Part shown: piece by piece, positions 1-7,374 of the stretch
How the letters are laid out: each line of letters opens with the position of its first letter
Numbering within the stretch: the stretch's first letter is position 1
NCBI GenBank assembly: GCA_038746265.1
Contig: JBCDKU010000053.1
Coordinates: 1-18,252, forward strand
Reading direction: 5' to 3'
Source of the DNA: JBCBKP01 sp038746265
GTDB lineage: Bacteria; Planctomycetota; Phycisphaerae; Phycisphaerales; UBA1924
Length of the DNA: 18,252 nucleotides
Position numbers and translations under genes: made by a program
The notes under the pieces: generated by a model
Told to the model about the DNA's origin: nothing
Seen by the model: only the letters and a program-made list of their open reading frames with translations
Databases searched by the model: none

Positions 1-3000
1 CTGACGAGGATGTCGCCCATCACCGACGACAAGCCGTCGGCGTTGTTCGCGGTCTCGCCCAGCGTGACCTGATCCGACGCCACAACCGTGATGCCGCCCG
101 CTATGCCCGAGCTGGTGACGTCGCCCGCCATGATGGTCGTCGTCGCGGTCATCGTGACCGAGCCGTCCGTCGCGTTCACGTCGCCAACGAGCACCGAGCC
201 GTCGCCCGCGGCGACAAGGACCGGGCCCTCGGCGGTGATCGCCGCGCCGTCGCCCATCGCGTCCACGACGTCCACCGAGCCGCCGCCGTTCGAGCCCGCG
301 ACCAGCGACGCACCGCTGTTGACCGCCATCACGGTGCCGGCGACGTCGATATCCATGCCCGCGACCGAGATCCCGCCGTTCGCGGTCGAAAGACCGTCGG
401 CGTCGTTCACGGTTTCGCCGAGCATCACCTGTCCCGTGCTGGTGACCGTGATACCGCCCGGGGTCATGTCGCCGCCCGCGTCCTGGCTCGCGACGTCGAG
501 CGCGGTGACGAACGAGGTGCCGTCAAGCGTGACGGCCCCGTCGGTCGCGGTCACGTTGCCCGCCGAGACCGAATCGCCGCTCATGCCGACCGAGACACCC
601 GTGACGTCCATTGCGCTAACGGCGAGCCCGCCGTCCATCGTGACCGCGCCGTCCGAATCGACGTTCGCGACCGTGATCGCGCCGTTGGCCGAATCGAGGT
701 CGAGCCCGTTGGCGTTCGCGTTGTTCGTGAGGGTGATGTCGCCGCCGTCGATCGTGACGCCCTCGGAGCCGCTCACGGCGAGGTCGCCCGCGGCACCCAT
801 CGCACCGTCGGTCACACCGCCGGTGATCGAGACCGAGCCGTTGTCGGTCGAGATCGAGCTACCGCCGTTCATGACGACCGGGGCGTTGATGTCGATATCG
901 AGCGTGTCGCCCGGTGCGCCGATCTGCGTCACCGAGATCGACGAGCCGTCGCCCAGATTGAGCGCGGTCGCGGTGATGTCGATGATGTCGAGCGCGCCGC
1001 CCGTGTTATTCGTCGCCGTGCCGATAATCGACGCGCCGTCGGCGAGCGTGAGCTCGCCCGCGAGGTTGAGCACAAGGGCGTCAGAGAAGACATCCAGGCC
1101 CATGAACTGCTGCTGGTTTACGCCCGCACGGAACTCAATGCCCTGAAGGTCCTGCGCGACCGTCGTGCCGCCCACCGCGAGGCCCGCCGCGGCGCTCTCG
1201 ATGGTGATGTCCGACTGGACGAGGTTGAACTCCGGGATCTGGTTCGTCGAGGCGAGCGTGATGCTCGGGGCGTCGATGGTGATCGGCCCGTCGAAGAGCG
1301 TCGGGATCAGAAGCGAGCCCACCGCGCCGAAGTCGAACGAGCCCGTCTGGGTCCCGTCGCTGAGCGACGCGAGGATCACGCGCTGATCCGCGATCACGCT
1401 GTGACCGCCCGAGTTGTCCGAGTCGGTCGAGTTGAAGATGCCAGAGCCCTCGCCCGTGTTCTGGACGAGCACGACGCCCTCGCCGGCGTTCATGCCACGG
1501 GCGGTCAGGTTGGCGATGATGATCGCGCCGTCGGTCGCGGTGTTGCCAGTGCCCTGCAGGTCGAGGGCGATGCTGCCCGCCTGCGTCGTGATCGACGCGT
1601 TGTCGAACATCAGGATGCTGCCGAGACCGCCCGCGCGGCCCGCGACATCCGGGTTCTGCGAGTTCGCGATCAGCGTGACGTCGCCGGTCGGCAGGTCGAT
1701 GACCACGTCGGTGTTCATGATGATCGAACGACCGGCCTCGAGCGTCAGGCTCGCGGTGATGTTGTCGCCGTCGAAGACGTTGAAGGTGTCGATCGTCACG
1801 CCCGACTCGAACGTGATGTCGCTGTTGGCCTGCAGCACGAGCGTGCCGATCGCCTGGTTATCGAGCAGTTGCTCGAGCGTGGACTCCTCGAACTGCGTCA
1901 GCCCGCCCGACTCGCCCGCGTCCGCGAACGCGACCGCGCCAGGCGCCGCCGGCTCGGCCGTCGCCGTGCCGTCGGCGACGATCTCGATGAAGTCCGGGTC
2001 GAGCAGCAGCGTGCCGTCGCCCGCGGGGCCCGAGAGGTCAACGCCGCCGTTCAGCGTGAGCTGACCCTTCGCCGAGACCTCGGCAAAGCCGCCCTCGCCC
2101 GTACCCGCGCCGCGTGCCTCGAGCAGACCCCAGAACGCCGTCGCGTCCTTGGCGTACACGACGATCTCGCCGCCGTCGCCGTCAACGGTCGCGTTCGCGC
2201 TCAGCGTCGAGTCGGCGTCAACCGCCACGCGCGTCGCCGCGTCGCGACCGTCGATGGACGCGCCGCCGCGGTCCGCGCCGACGCGGATCGTGCCGCCGCC
2301 GAGCGAACCGCTCGCGTCGAGCGTCGCGCCCTCAAGAGCGATGCGATCGGTCGCGATGTCGATCGAGCCGCCCACGCCGTTCGCGTTCGAGGCGTCGATG
2401 GTGCCGCTCACGGTCGCGAAGCTGTTCTCGCCGCCGATGACATCCACCGCGTCGGCGTAGATCACCGAGGTGTCGTACAGCGCGAGCGCGAAGTGGTCGC
2501 CGACGCCGAGCACCGCCCGGTCCGCCTGGATCGTGCCGGCGTTCTCGACGCCGAGGTTCCGCGAGCCATCCGCGGACAGGTTGCCGCCCTCGATGCGGGC
2601 AAACAGACGCCCGTTGCGCTCGCCGATGAGCACGTCGTCGCCGGCCGCGAGCGTGACCACGCCCGACTCGGTGACGAGCGAACCGAAGTTCGCCACGTGC
2701 GCACCGATGAGGTGGATGCCGTTCTGGGCGAAGATCGCGCCCTCGTTGATCACGCTGCCCGTGAGGTTCGTGAAGTTGAAGTTGCCGTTGAGGAAGTCCG
2801 CGTCGGAGATGCTGCCCGCCGCCGCGTAGAGCCCGCCGACGTCGAGCACCGCGCCGTTGCCAAAGTAGATGCCGGCCGGGTTGGTAAAGAAGACGTTGCC
2901 GTTCGCCCGGATCGTGCCGAAGATCTCCGTCGGCGTCGCGCCGGTGATCCGGTTCAGCACCCGCGAGTTCGAGCCCGGCTGACGGAAGATCACCACGTCG

Positions 3001-3248
3001 TTGCGGCCGACGTTGAAGCTGTCCGCCTCGATGATCGCCCGGTCGCTCGTCGTGATGACCGTGCGGTTGCCGTTCGAGTCGATCCGTGCCGAGCCCGCGG
3101 TCACCCGCGCGTTGACCGGCTGCGCCACCACCGGCACGCTCGCCAGAGCCGCGGCCACGCCGCCTAGGACGAATCCGAGGTCACGGCGGTTACCGGACCG
3201 TGCACGGCGGGATGCGATAGCGGTGTTCGACGGCGTTCGGGTCTTCAT
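1..3248 (-). CDS. TpsA exoprotein (filamentous haemagglutinin-like), C-terminus cut by window edge
   Basis: This is a secreted large exoprotein of a two-partner secretion (TPS) system, the likely cargo of the TpsB transporter encoded just upstream. 1082 residues are visible and the frame runs off the left edge. The start ATG at 3248 follows a good ribosome binding site, GGAGAGG at 3256-3262, seven bases away. Residues 1-42 form a long, arginine-rich signal peptide with a hydrophobic core (about 24-42, ending VVA before QPVNA). Residues about 43-160 are the haemagglutination-activity/TPS domain, with the typical NRITG (99-103) and NPAGI (123-127) motifs followed by a GGL..AAGSISDADF stretch. 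The rest is a repetitive beta-helix-like sequence rich in Asp, Gly, Thr, Val, Ala and Ser, almost without Cys, with imperfect repeats near the left edge. Family membership is clear. The biological role (adhesin, surface layer, toxin carrier) cannot be read, because the C-terminus is missing. Confidence 0.88.
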   Translation of the reverse strand, partial: MKTRTPSNTAIASRRARSGNRRDLGFVLGGVAAALASVPVVAQPVNARVTAGSARIDSNGNRTVITTSDRAIIEADSFNVGRNDVVIFRQPGSNSRVLNRITGATPTEIFGTIRANGNVFFTNPAGIYFGNGAVLDVGGLYAAAGSISDADFLNGNFNFTNLTGSVINEGAIFAQNGIHLIGAHVANFGSLVTESGVVTLAAGDDVLIGERNGRLFARIEGGNLSADGSRNLGVENAGTIQADRAVLGVGDHFALALYDTSVIYADAVDVIGGENSFATVSGTIDASNANGVGGSIDIATDRIALEGATLDASGSLGGGTIRVGADRGGASIDGRDAATRVAVDADSTLSANATVDGDGGEIVVYAKDATAFWGLLEARGAGTGEGGFAEVSAKGQLTLNGGVDLSGPAGDGTLLLDPDFIEIVADGTATAEPAAPGAVAFADAGESGGLTQFEESTLEQLLDNQAIGTLVLQANSDITFESGVTIDTFNVFDGDNITASLTLEAGRSIIMNTDVVIDLPTGDVTLIANSQNPDVAGRAGGLGSILMFDNASITTQAGSIALDLQGTGNTATDGAIIIANLTARGMNAGEGVVLVQNTGEGSGIFNSTDSDNSGGHSVIADQRVILASLSDGTQTGSFDFGAVGSLLIPTLFDGPITIDAPSITLASTNQIPEFNLVQSDITIESAAAGLAVGGTTVAQDLQGIEFRAGVNQQQFMGLDVFSDALVLNLAGELTLADGASIIGTATNNTGGALDIIDITATALNLGDGSSISVTQIGAPGDTLDIDINAPVVMNGGSSISTDNGSVSITGGVTDGAMGAAGDLAVSGSEGVTIDGGDITLTNNANANGLDLDSANGAITVANVDSDGAVTMDGGLAVSAMDVTGVSVGMSGDSVSAGNVTATDGAVTLDGTSFVTALDVASQDAGGDMTPGGITVTSTGQVMLGETVNDADGLSTANGGISVAGMDIDVAGTVMAVNSGASLVAGSNGGGSVDVVDAMGDGAAITAEGPVLVAAGDGSVLVGDVNATDGSVTMTATTTIMAGDVTSSGIAGGITVVASDQVTLGETANNADGLSSVMGDILV
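34..460 (-). repeat. Imperfect 360-bp (120-residue) repeat within the TpsA passenger
   Basis: Bases 34-100 and 394-460 align without gaps, with 50 of 67 identical by my hand count, exactly 360 bases apart and in frame. They encode related segments (residues about 930-952 and 1050-1072) containing GETVNDADGLS and GETANNADGLS. A more distant third copy lies near 700-740, encoding TNNANANGLDL. Such repeats fit stacked turns of a beta-helical passenger, as in other TpsA proteins. The array may continue beyond the left edge. Confidence 0.6.
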
Positions 3249-3281
3249 TTGTTTACCTCTCCGGCTCGATCCATCAAGCGG

Positions 3282-3304
3282 CCGCGCGGACACATACCGC
3301 GCAG
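3282..3304 (-). other. Stem-loop between the TpsB and TpsA genes
   Basis: In the 93-base gap between the two TPS genes, GCGCGG (3284-3289) and CCGCGC (3297-3302) form a perfect six-base-pair stem around a seven-base loop. It extends on the minus-strand RNA by one G-U and one C-G pair to 3282/3304. No U-run follows, so this is not a classical terminator. It could partly attenuate transcription or protect the exoprotein message. A very weak promoter-like pair, TTGAAA (3316-3321) and TATGTG (3291-3296) with 19-base spacing, overlaps it; I do not rely on it. Confidence 0.4.
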
Positions 3305-3341
3305 ATGTTGCACTCTTTCAATGTACCCCACCGGTCCAAAA

Positions 3342-6101
3342 TCAGTAGAGAACTGTCAGGAGGAAATGCAGTCGGAAGTCCCCAAAATCGGTTTCCGGAA
3401 CATCGACGTCCGTCAGATCCTCCATCACGACACCCAAGTCGGTCCGGAAACTGATGTTCTGTCCGAGAAGGATGTCAAAGCCGCCGCCGATCGACTGCAG
3501 CGTCTGGTCATCCTCGAACGCCAGCGCCCGGTTCACCTGCACCTCGCCGATGTCCCAGAACGCCTTCACGACGAAATCCCAGTCGGGCTGGCCGTAGACC
3601 GTCTCCGGGCGCCAGCGGAACCGGCGACCGAACACGTTTGCCGGCTCGCCCGGCGTGAACGCCCGCGGCACGTGGAAGCGGTACTCGAGCGACGCAACCC
3701 AGGCGGTGTCGCCCGCCGCGACCGATTCGGGGTAGCCGCGAACGCTGAACAGACCGCCGATGACCTGCTGCTCCTGCGGGATGAGCCGGTCGTTAAACGC
3801 ATACTGCCCGCGGAAGCTCGCCGCGATCTCGTGCGCCAGCGTGCTGGACGCGGGCGTCGAAGGATCGGCGTAGCCATTGGGGTTCAGCAGGGGCTCGAGG
3901 AACGCGCTGGCCTGGAAGTCCCACTTGAGCGTCACCCAGTCGCGGCTCGGCTGCAGGCGGCCCAGCTCTTCGAGCGAATCCTCGCTCGTCCCCGCGACGT
4001 CGTTCTGCGTCCACTCGACGAAGAACTCACCGAACAGGTTCGTCGCCTCGGTCGTGCGCTCGGCGCGGACACCGATCCGCGGCAGGAAGATCGCCTCTTC
4101 TCCGATGCCGTCGTCGATCGCCTCGTTGTTGATCTGCGACCACTGGTACCGCAGGCCGCCGAAGACGTCGAGGAACGCCGCGCCCTCCTGGGCGACATTC
4201 CAGATCAGCTCCGAGGACCAGAACCAGCTCTCGCCCGAGAAGTCCTCGTCGAACTCGCCGACCTCGTCCGCGTTGAACTCCGACCATGAGCCGTTGACGT
4301 TCCAGCGGATCGGCGAGTTATCCCAGAGCGGACGCTCGTACGACGCGAGCACCGCGTTCGACTCGCGGAAGCCCGCGGTGATGTAGTCGATCGAGAAGGT
4401 GTCGTCGTTGCCCGTGAGCTGGTTGTGGAAGAAGCCGAACCGCTGGCGGATGACCTCGACCGAGTCCACACCCGTGTTGGACACCTGGTAGAACAGCCGC
4501 CAAGGCTTCGACTCACGGACGAGGTACTGCACCTCGGCGTTGCCCTGCGTCGAGTCCGCCGGCGCGATCGCGACATCCACCCGGCGACCCGGGTGACGAC
4601 TCAGCCGCGCGGCGTACTCCTCGAGCGGCTTGCGGCGGAGCAGGTCGTCGTTGCCGCCGTCCGTCGCCGGCTTCAGCGGCGAGTGCTGGCGGATGACCCG
4701 GTGCTCCTTCGAGTCGATCCGGCGCTCCGACGGCACACGGTCGCCCGACGCAATCGAGCGGACCGCCGCGACGCGAGCGGTGAAGACCTGCAGCGTGAGC
4801 GCAGTATCGCCGCCGCCGCGGAGATCGGTGCCGCCGTTCTCGCGGGTCAGCAAGATCTGGTTCGGATCGGGCGTTACAAACACACCGATGAGGTCGAGGT
4901 TGCCCGTGAGCTCGGGGTCATTCGTGAGCCCCTCGAAGACCGCGTCCATGACCGCCTGGATACCCGAGGCGTGCATCCGCACCGGGCCGTCCTCGGTCAG
5001 CCGCTCGATCGACACCCGCACGATCGTCGCACCGTCGCGCGGCACGGTGTACCCGGTCGGCGTGGGCGTCAGGAGCACCGTCCTGCCCCGCAGCCGCTCG
5101 GCAGGCGGGAGCTGCGGGTGGTCGTTGCTGTATTCAAGATCGATCCGCGAGATCGGGAACGCGTTGCCGTCGCCGATCTGCGCCTCGACCGGAGGAGCCT
5201 CGATCAGCACCTCGAGCTCGCCCGAGCCGCGCCCGCGCTCCGCGAGCAGCTCGGCGACCGACGGGCGGACGCCCGAATCGAGCACCTCGATCAGGTTCCC
5301 GTTCTCGTCGTAGACGCGATCACCCACGAGCGTGCGCCCGGGACCCAGGTCGTACGGCCGCGGGGCCGGGCGCCGACGCCGCGGCAACGGCTCGCTGCCC
5401 TCCGGGATGTCGGGCTGCACGTTCGGGTCGAGCTGCTGAGGCTGCGGCGCGTCCGGGATCTGCTGGATCGGAGCCGTGTTCGCGGGCTGGGCCGCTGCTT
5501 CGCTCTTCGTATCTGTTTCCGCCGTATCCGCGCGATCGAAGTCGATCTCGGTCACCGCGCCGGGCTCATCACCATCAATTCGAGCAGCGCGGATCGAGAC
5601 GTTGCGGGTCTCGTCGGCCTCGGGCACGCGCTCGACGGGCGTCGCGGGCCCGGTCGTGAACAGCGTGATCGGCAGCACATCGCGACCGCCCCTGCGGACA
5701 TCCCGCAGCCCGCCGCCCAGGATCACCGCGCGGTCATCGGGCACGGCGTATCCCGCCGATCCGCGACGCTCGAGCGCGTCCACGAGCGAGCTGAGCATGA
5801 GCCGCAGGCCCTTCTCGTCCATCCGCTCCGCGGCGAGCCCGCCGATGCCTCCGATCGACAGTACCTCGCGTTCGAGCCCGTCCGCCGGCGCGGTCAGGAC
5901 ACCCGAGGCGTCCCGCCCGAACTCGACGAGCACGCCCTCGGCCCACGCGGGCGCGGTCATGCCGGCCGCGGTGTAGTGGGTCACCGTCACATCGCCCACG
6001 GCGATCGAGGCGTCCTGAGCGGACACCGAGGCGCACGCCCCGGCCGCGACGAGCAGCGCCGCAGAGAGTCCCGATCGTGAAAGAGATTGCGTCCAGGTCA
6101 T
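3342..6101 (-). CDS. TpsB outer-membrane transporter (ShlB/FhaC/HecB family), long N-terminus
   Basis: This is an outer-membrane beta-barrel that would secrete and assemble the TpsA protein encoded 93 bases downstream. Residues 1-28 are a signal peptide (cleavage likely after SVSA). Then come an N-terminal module (about 30-157), a Pro/Gln-rich linker (about 200-250), a POTRA-like module (about 316-447) that resembles the first, a second POTRA-like segment to about 532, and the barrel from about 534. Barrel hallmarks are PWRLFYQVSNTG, FGFFHNQLTGNDD and the loop-6 motif VRGY (787-790) followed by ES...GD. The chain ends in an aromatic residue (LTVLY), as outer-membrane barrels usually do. At 919 residues it is far longer than FhaC (about 580); the excess is N-terminal. 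The ATG at 6101 overlaps the TGA of the TagF-like gene (ATGA) and has a strong ribosome binding site within that gene, so the two are probably translationally coupled. Confidence 0.92.
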   Translation of the reverse strand: MTWTQSLSRSGLSAALLVAAGACASVSAQDASIAVGDVTVTHYTAAGMTAPAWAEGVLVEFGRDASGVLTAPADGLEREVLSIGGIGGLAAERMDEKGLRLMLSSLVDALERRGSAGYAVPDDRAVILGGGLRDVRRGGRDVLPITLFTTGPATPVERVPEADETRNVSIRAARIDGDEPGAVTEIDFDRADTAETDTKSEAAAQPANTAPIQQIPDAPQPQQLDPNVQPDIPEGSEPLPRRRRPAPRPYDLGPGRTLVGDRVYDENGNLIEVLDSGVRPSVAELLAERGRGSGELEVLIEAPPVEAQIGDGNAFPISRIDLEYSNDHPQLPPAERLRGRTVLLTPTPTGYTVPRDGATIVRVSIERLTEDGPVRMHASGIQAVMDAVFEGLTNDPELTGNLDLIGVFVTPDPNQILLTRENGGTDLRGGGDTALTLQVFTARVAAVRSIASGDRVPSERRIDSKEHRVIRQHSPLKPATDGGNDDLLRRKPLEEYAARLSRHPGRRVDVAIAPADSTQGNAEVQYLVRESKPWRLFYQVSNTGVDSVEVIRQRFGFFHNQLTGNDDTFSIDYITAGFRESNAVLASYERPLWDNSPIRWNVNGSWSEFNADEVGEFDEDFSGESWFWSSELIWNVAQEGAAFLDVFGGLRYQWSQINNEAIDDGIGEEAIFLPRIGVRAERTTEATNLFGEFFVEWTQNDVAGTSEDSLEELGRLQPSRDWVTLKWDFQASAFLEPLLNPNGYADPSTPASSTLAHEIAASFRGQYAFNDRLIPQEQQVIGGLFSVRGYPESVAAGDTAWVASLEYRFHVPRAFTPGEPANVFGRRFRWRPETVYGQPDWDFVVKAFWDIGEVQVNRALAFEDDQTLQSIGGGFDILLGQNISFRTDLGVVMEDLTDVDVPETDFGDFRLHFLLTVLY

Positions 6102-7285
6102 CCTGACCCCTCCCCGCTGGGCAGAAGTATGAGCACCACCGCCGCGAGAACCGCGGCGATCACAACGAACACACCGACGGCGATCAGGATCAGCTTCGGG
6201 CCGAGCCCGCCGCCGCTCGCCGACTTTGACTTTGCTTTCCCGCCGAGCAGCCGCACGAGCCGGTCACGCGGCAGCGCGACATGGCCCGGGTCGTACTCGG
6301 GCAGCTCGCCGCGCGAGCCGGACTCGATCCACGAATCGACGCGCTCGCCCTGCTCGCCGCCGATCGTGTAATCGACATCGGACGCGGGCGACATCTCCGA
6401 CCGCTCCATCATCAGGGGCTGCAGCTGCGTCGAGGTGGGCTCGCCCGCGATCAGGTCGAGCCAGCTGCGTGCCTTGCCGTCGATCGCCGCCTCGATCACG
6501 AGCAGCGGGACCACCGGGTCGAGCTTGGTGTACGCGACCCGCATCCACGACTCGGCCGCTTCCTCGAACTCCTCGAAGACCCGCTCGACGCGGATGTGCT
6601 GGGGGCGGACATCGATCGACCGCGACCTGCTCCCCGACTCGCCCTTGCCCCGCGCGTCGGGCTGCAGATACGCCCCGAAGTCGCGCGAGAACTGATAGAG
6701 CGTCCGCCGAAGCCCCACGCCGTCGGGCCCGAGCATGTCCGCGTCGTGCAGACGCTTCATCGCGGTCGTCCCGCCGATCACCTCGGGCGAGACCCGCACC
6801 GCGTCGCGCGCAAGCGTGTTGAGTTCACGCCGCGCCTCGTCGAGCAGCGAGATGACCTTGTACGACTCGGTCGCGTCCTTGCAGTCCTGCTCGAGCCGGT
6901 GCAGACGAGGCAGCACCCGGCGGCACGCGAACGACAGCGGGAGTGACCGCGTCTGTGCGCACAAGACCATCGGGTACTTCTTGCGGCCCTTGCCGTCGCT
7001 CGACGACCACATGCGGCCGATCAACAGTCCCTCGGCGTTGCGCCACACAAACGTGTGGTCGAAGCCGGGCAGGCGTTCGTCCTCGGGCATCGCATCCCAG
7101 GTGCCGGCGTTGATCACACCGCCGATGCCTTCGCTGTAGAGCATCCGCTTCGCGCGCACCAGAAGCTCGGTCTCGAGACCCTGGTCATCGATGTGGTCGT
7201 TCCACCCGGGGTGCTTGCCGAACGCGGCGAGCCAGACCTCGGGCGGGCCATCGATAGAAGATGCACTGTCGAAACGGACCGCCAT
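6098..7285 (-). CDS. tagF: TagF-like type VI secretion regulator with C-terminal membrane anchor
   Basis: The likely role is post-translational repression of T6SS, as known for TagF proteins that act on Fha. The 395-residue protein begins with a TagF_N/ImpM-like domain: WLAAFGKHPGWNDHI (18-32) matches the family's FGK.P..GDF start, and GLLIGRMWSSSDGKGRKKYP (86-105) matches its later 'PS.D..GR.FPL' stretch. A poorly conserved middle follows. The end, residues 365-388, is a strongly hydrophobic helix preceded by Lys/Arg-rich and Gly/Ser sequence and followed by only seven residues, so the protein looks tail-anchored. This is unusual, since family members are generally soluble. The start ATG follows AGAGAGGAG at 7290-7298, four bases away. 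The gene lies 89 bases after tssM and overlaps TpsB by ATGA. The match is by motif recall and is moderate; an unrelated T6SS accessory protein remains possible. Confidence 0.68.
   Translation of the reverse strand: MAVRFDSASSIDGPPEVWLAAFGKHPGWNDHIDDQGLETELLVRAKRMLYSEGIGGVINAGTWDAMPEDERLPGFDHTFVWRNAEGLLIGRMWSSSDGKGRKKYPMVLCAQTRSLPLSFACRRVLPRLHRLEQDCKDATESYKVISLLDEARRELNTLARDAVRVSPEVIGGTTAMKRLHDADMLGPDGVGLRRTLYQFSRDFGAYLQPDARGKGESGSRSRSIDVRPQHIRVERVFEEFEEAAESWMRVAYTKLDPVVPLLVIEAAIDGKARSWLDLIAGEPTSTQLQPLMMERSEMSPASDVDYTIGGEQGERVDSWIESGSRGELPEYDPGHVALPRDRLVRLLGGKAKSKSASGGGLGPKLILIAVGVFVVIAAVLAAVVLILLPSGEGSG
6107..6115 (-). promoter_or_regulatory. Strong ribosome binding site of the TpsB gene, inside the TagF-like gene
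   Basis: The minus strand reads GGGGAGGGG ending five bases before the TpsB ATG at 6101. It lies within the last codons of the TagF-like gene, whose TGA overlaps that ATG. This fixes the TpsB start and supports coupled translation of the two genes. Confidence 0.7.
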
Positions 7286-7333
7286 CCAACTCCTCTCTGC
7301 ACCCGCACGACGCGAGAAACGAACGCCACGCGC

Positions 7334-7351
7334 CCGGATCGGATCATCCGG
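7334..7351. repeat. Inverted repeat between tssM and the TagF-like gene
   Basis: CCGGAT (7334-7339) and ATCCGG (7346-7351) are a perfect inverted repeat separated by six bases, CGGATC. It sits in the 89-base gap. It could be a weak RNA hairpin or a protein-binding site. There is no U-run, so I do not call it a terminator, and no clear promoter is visible next to it. Confidence 0.3.
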
Positions 7352-7374
7352 AATCGGGCTCGTAAGCCGCCACT

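Noticed and set aside
1401..6080. Long plus-strand open frames at 88-1146, 1401-3167, 3249-4289 and 4425-6080
   Set aside because: They lie opposite the TpsA and TpsB genes, are Arg/Val/Asp- or Ser/Pro-rich as expected from antisense of GC-rich coding DNA, and show no domains.
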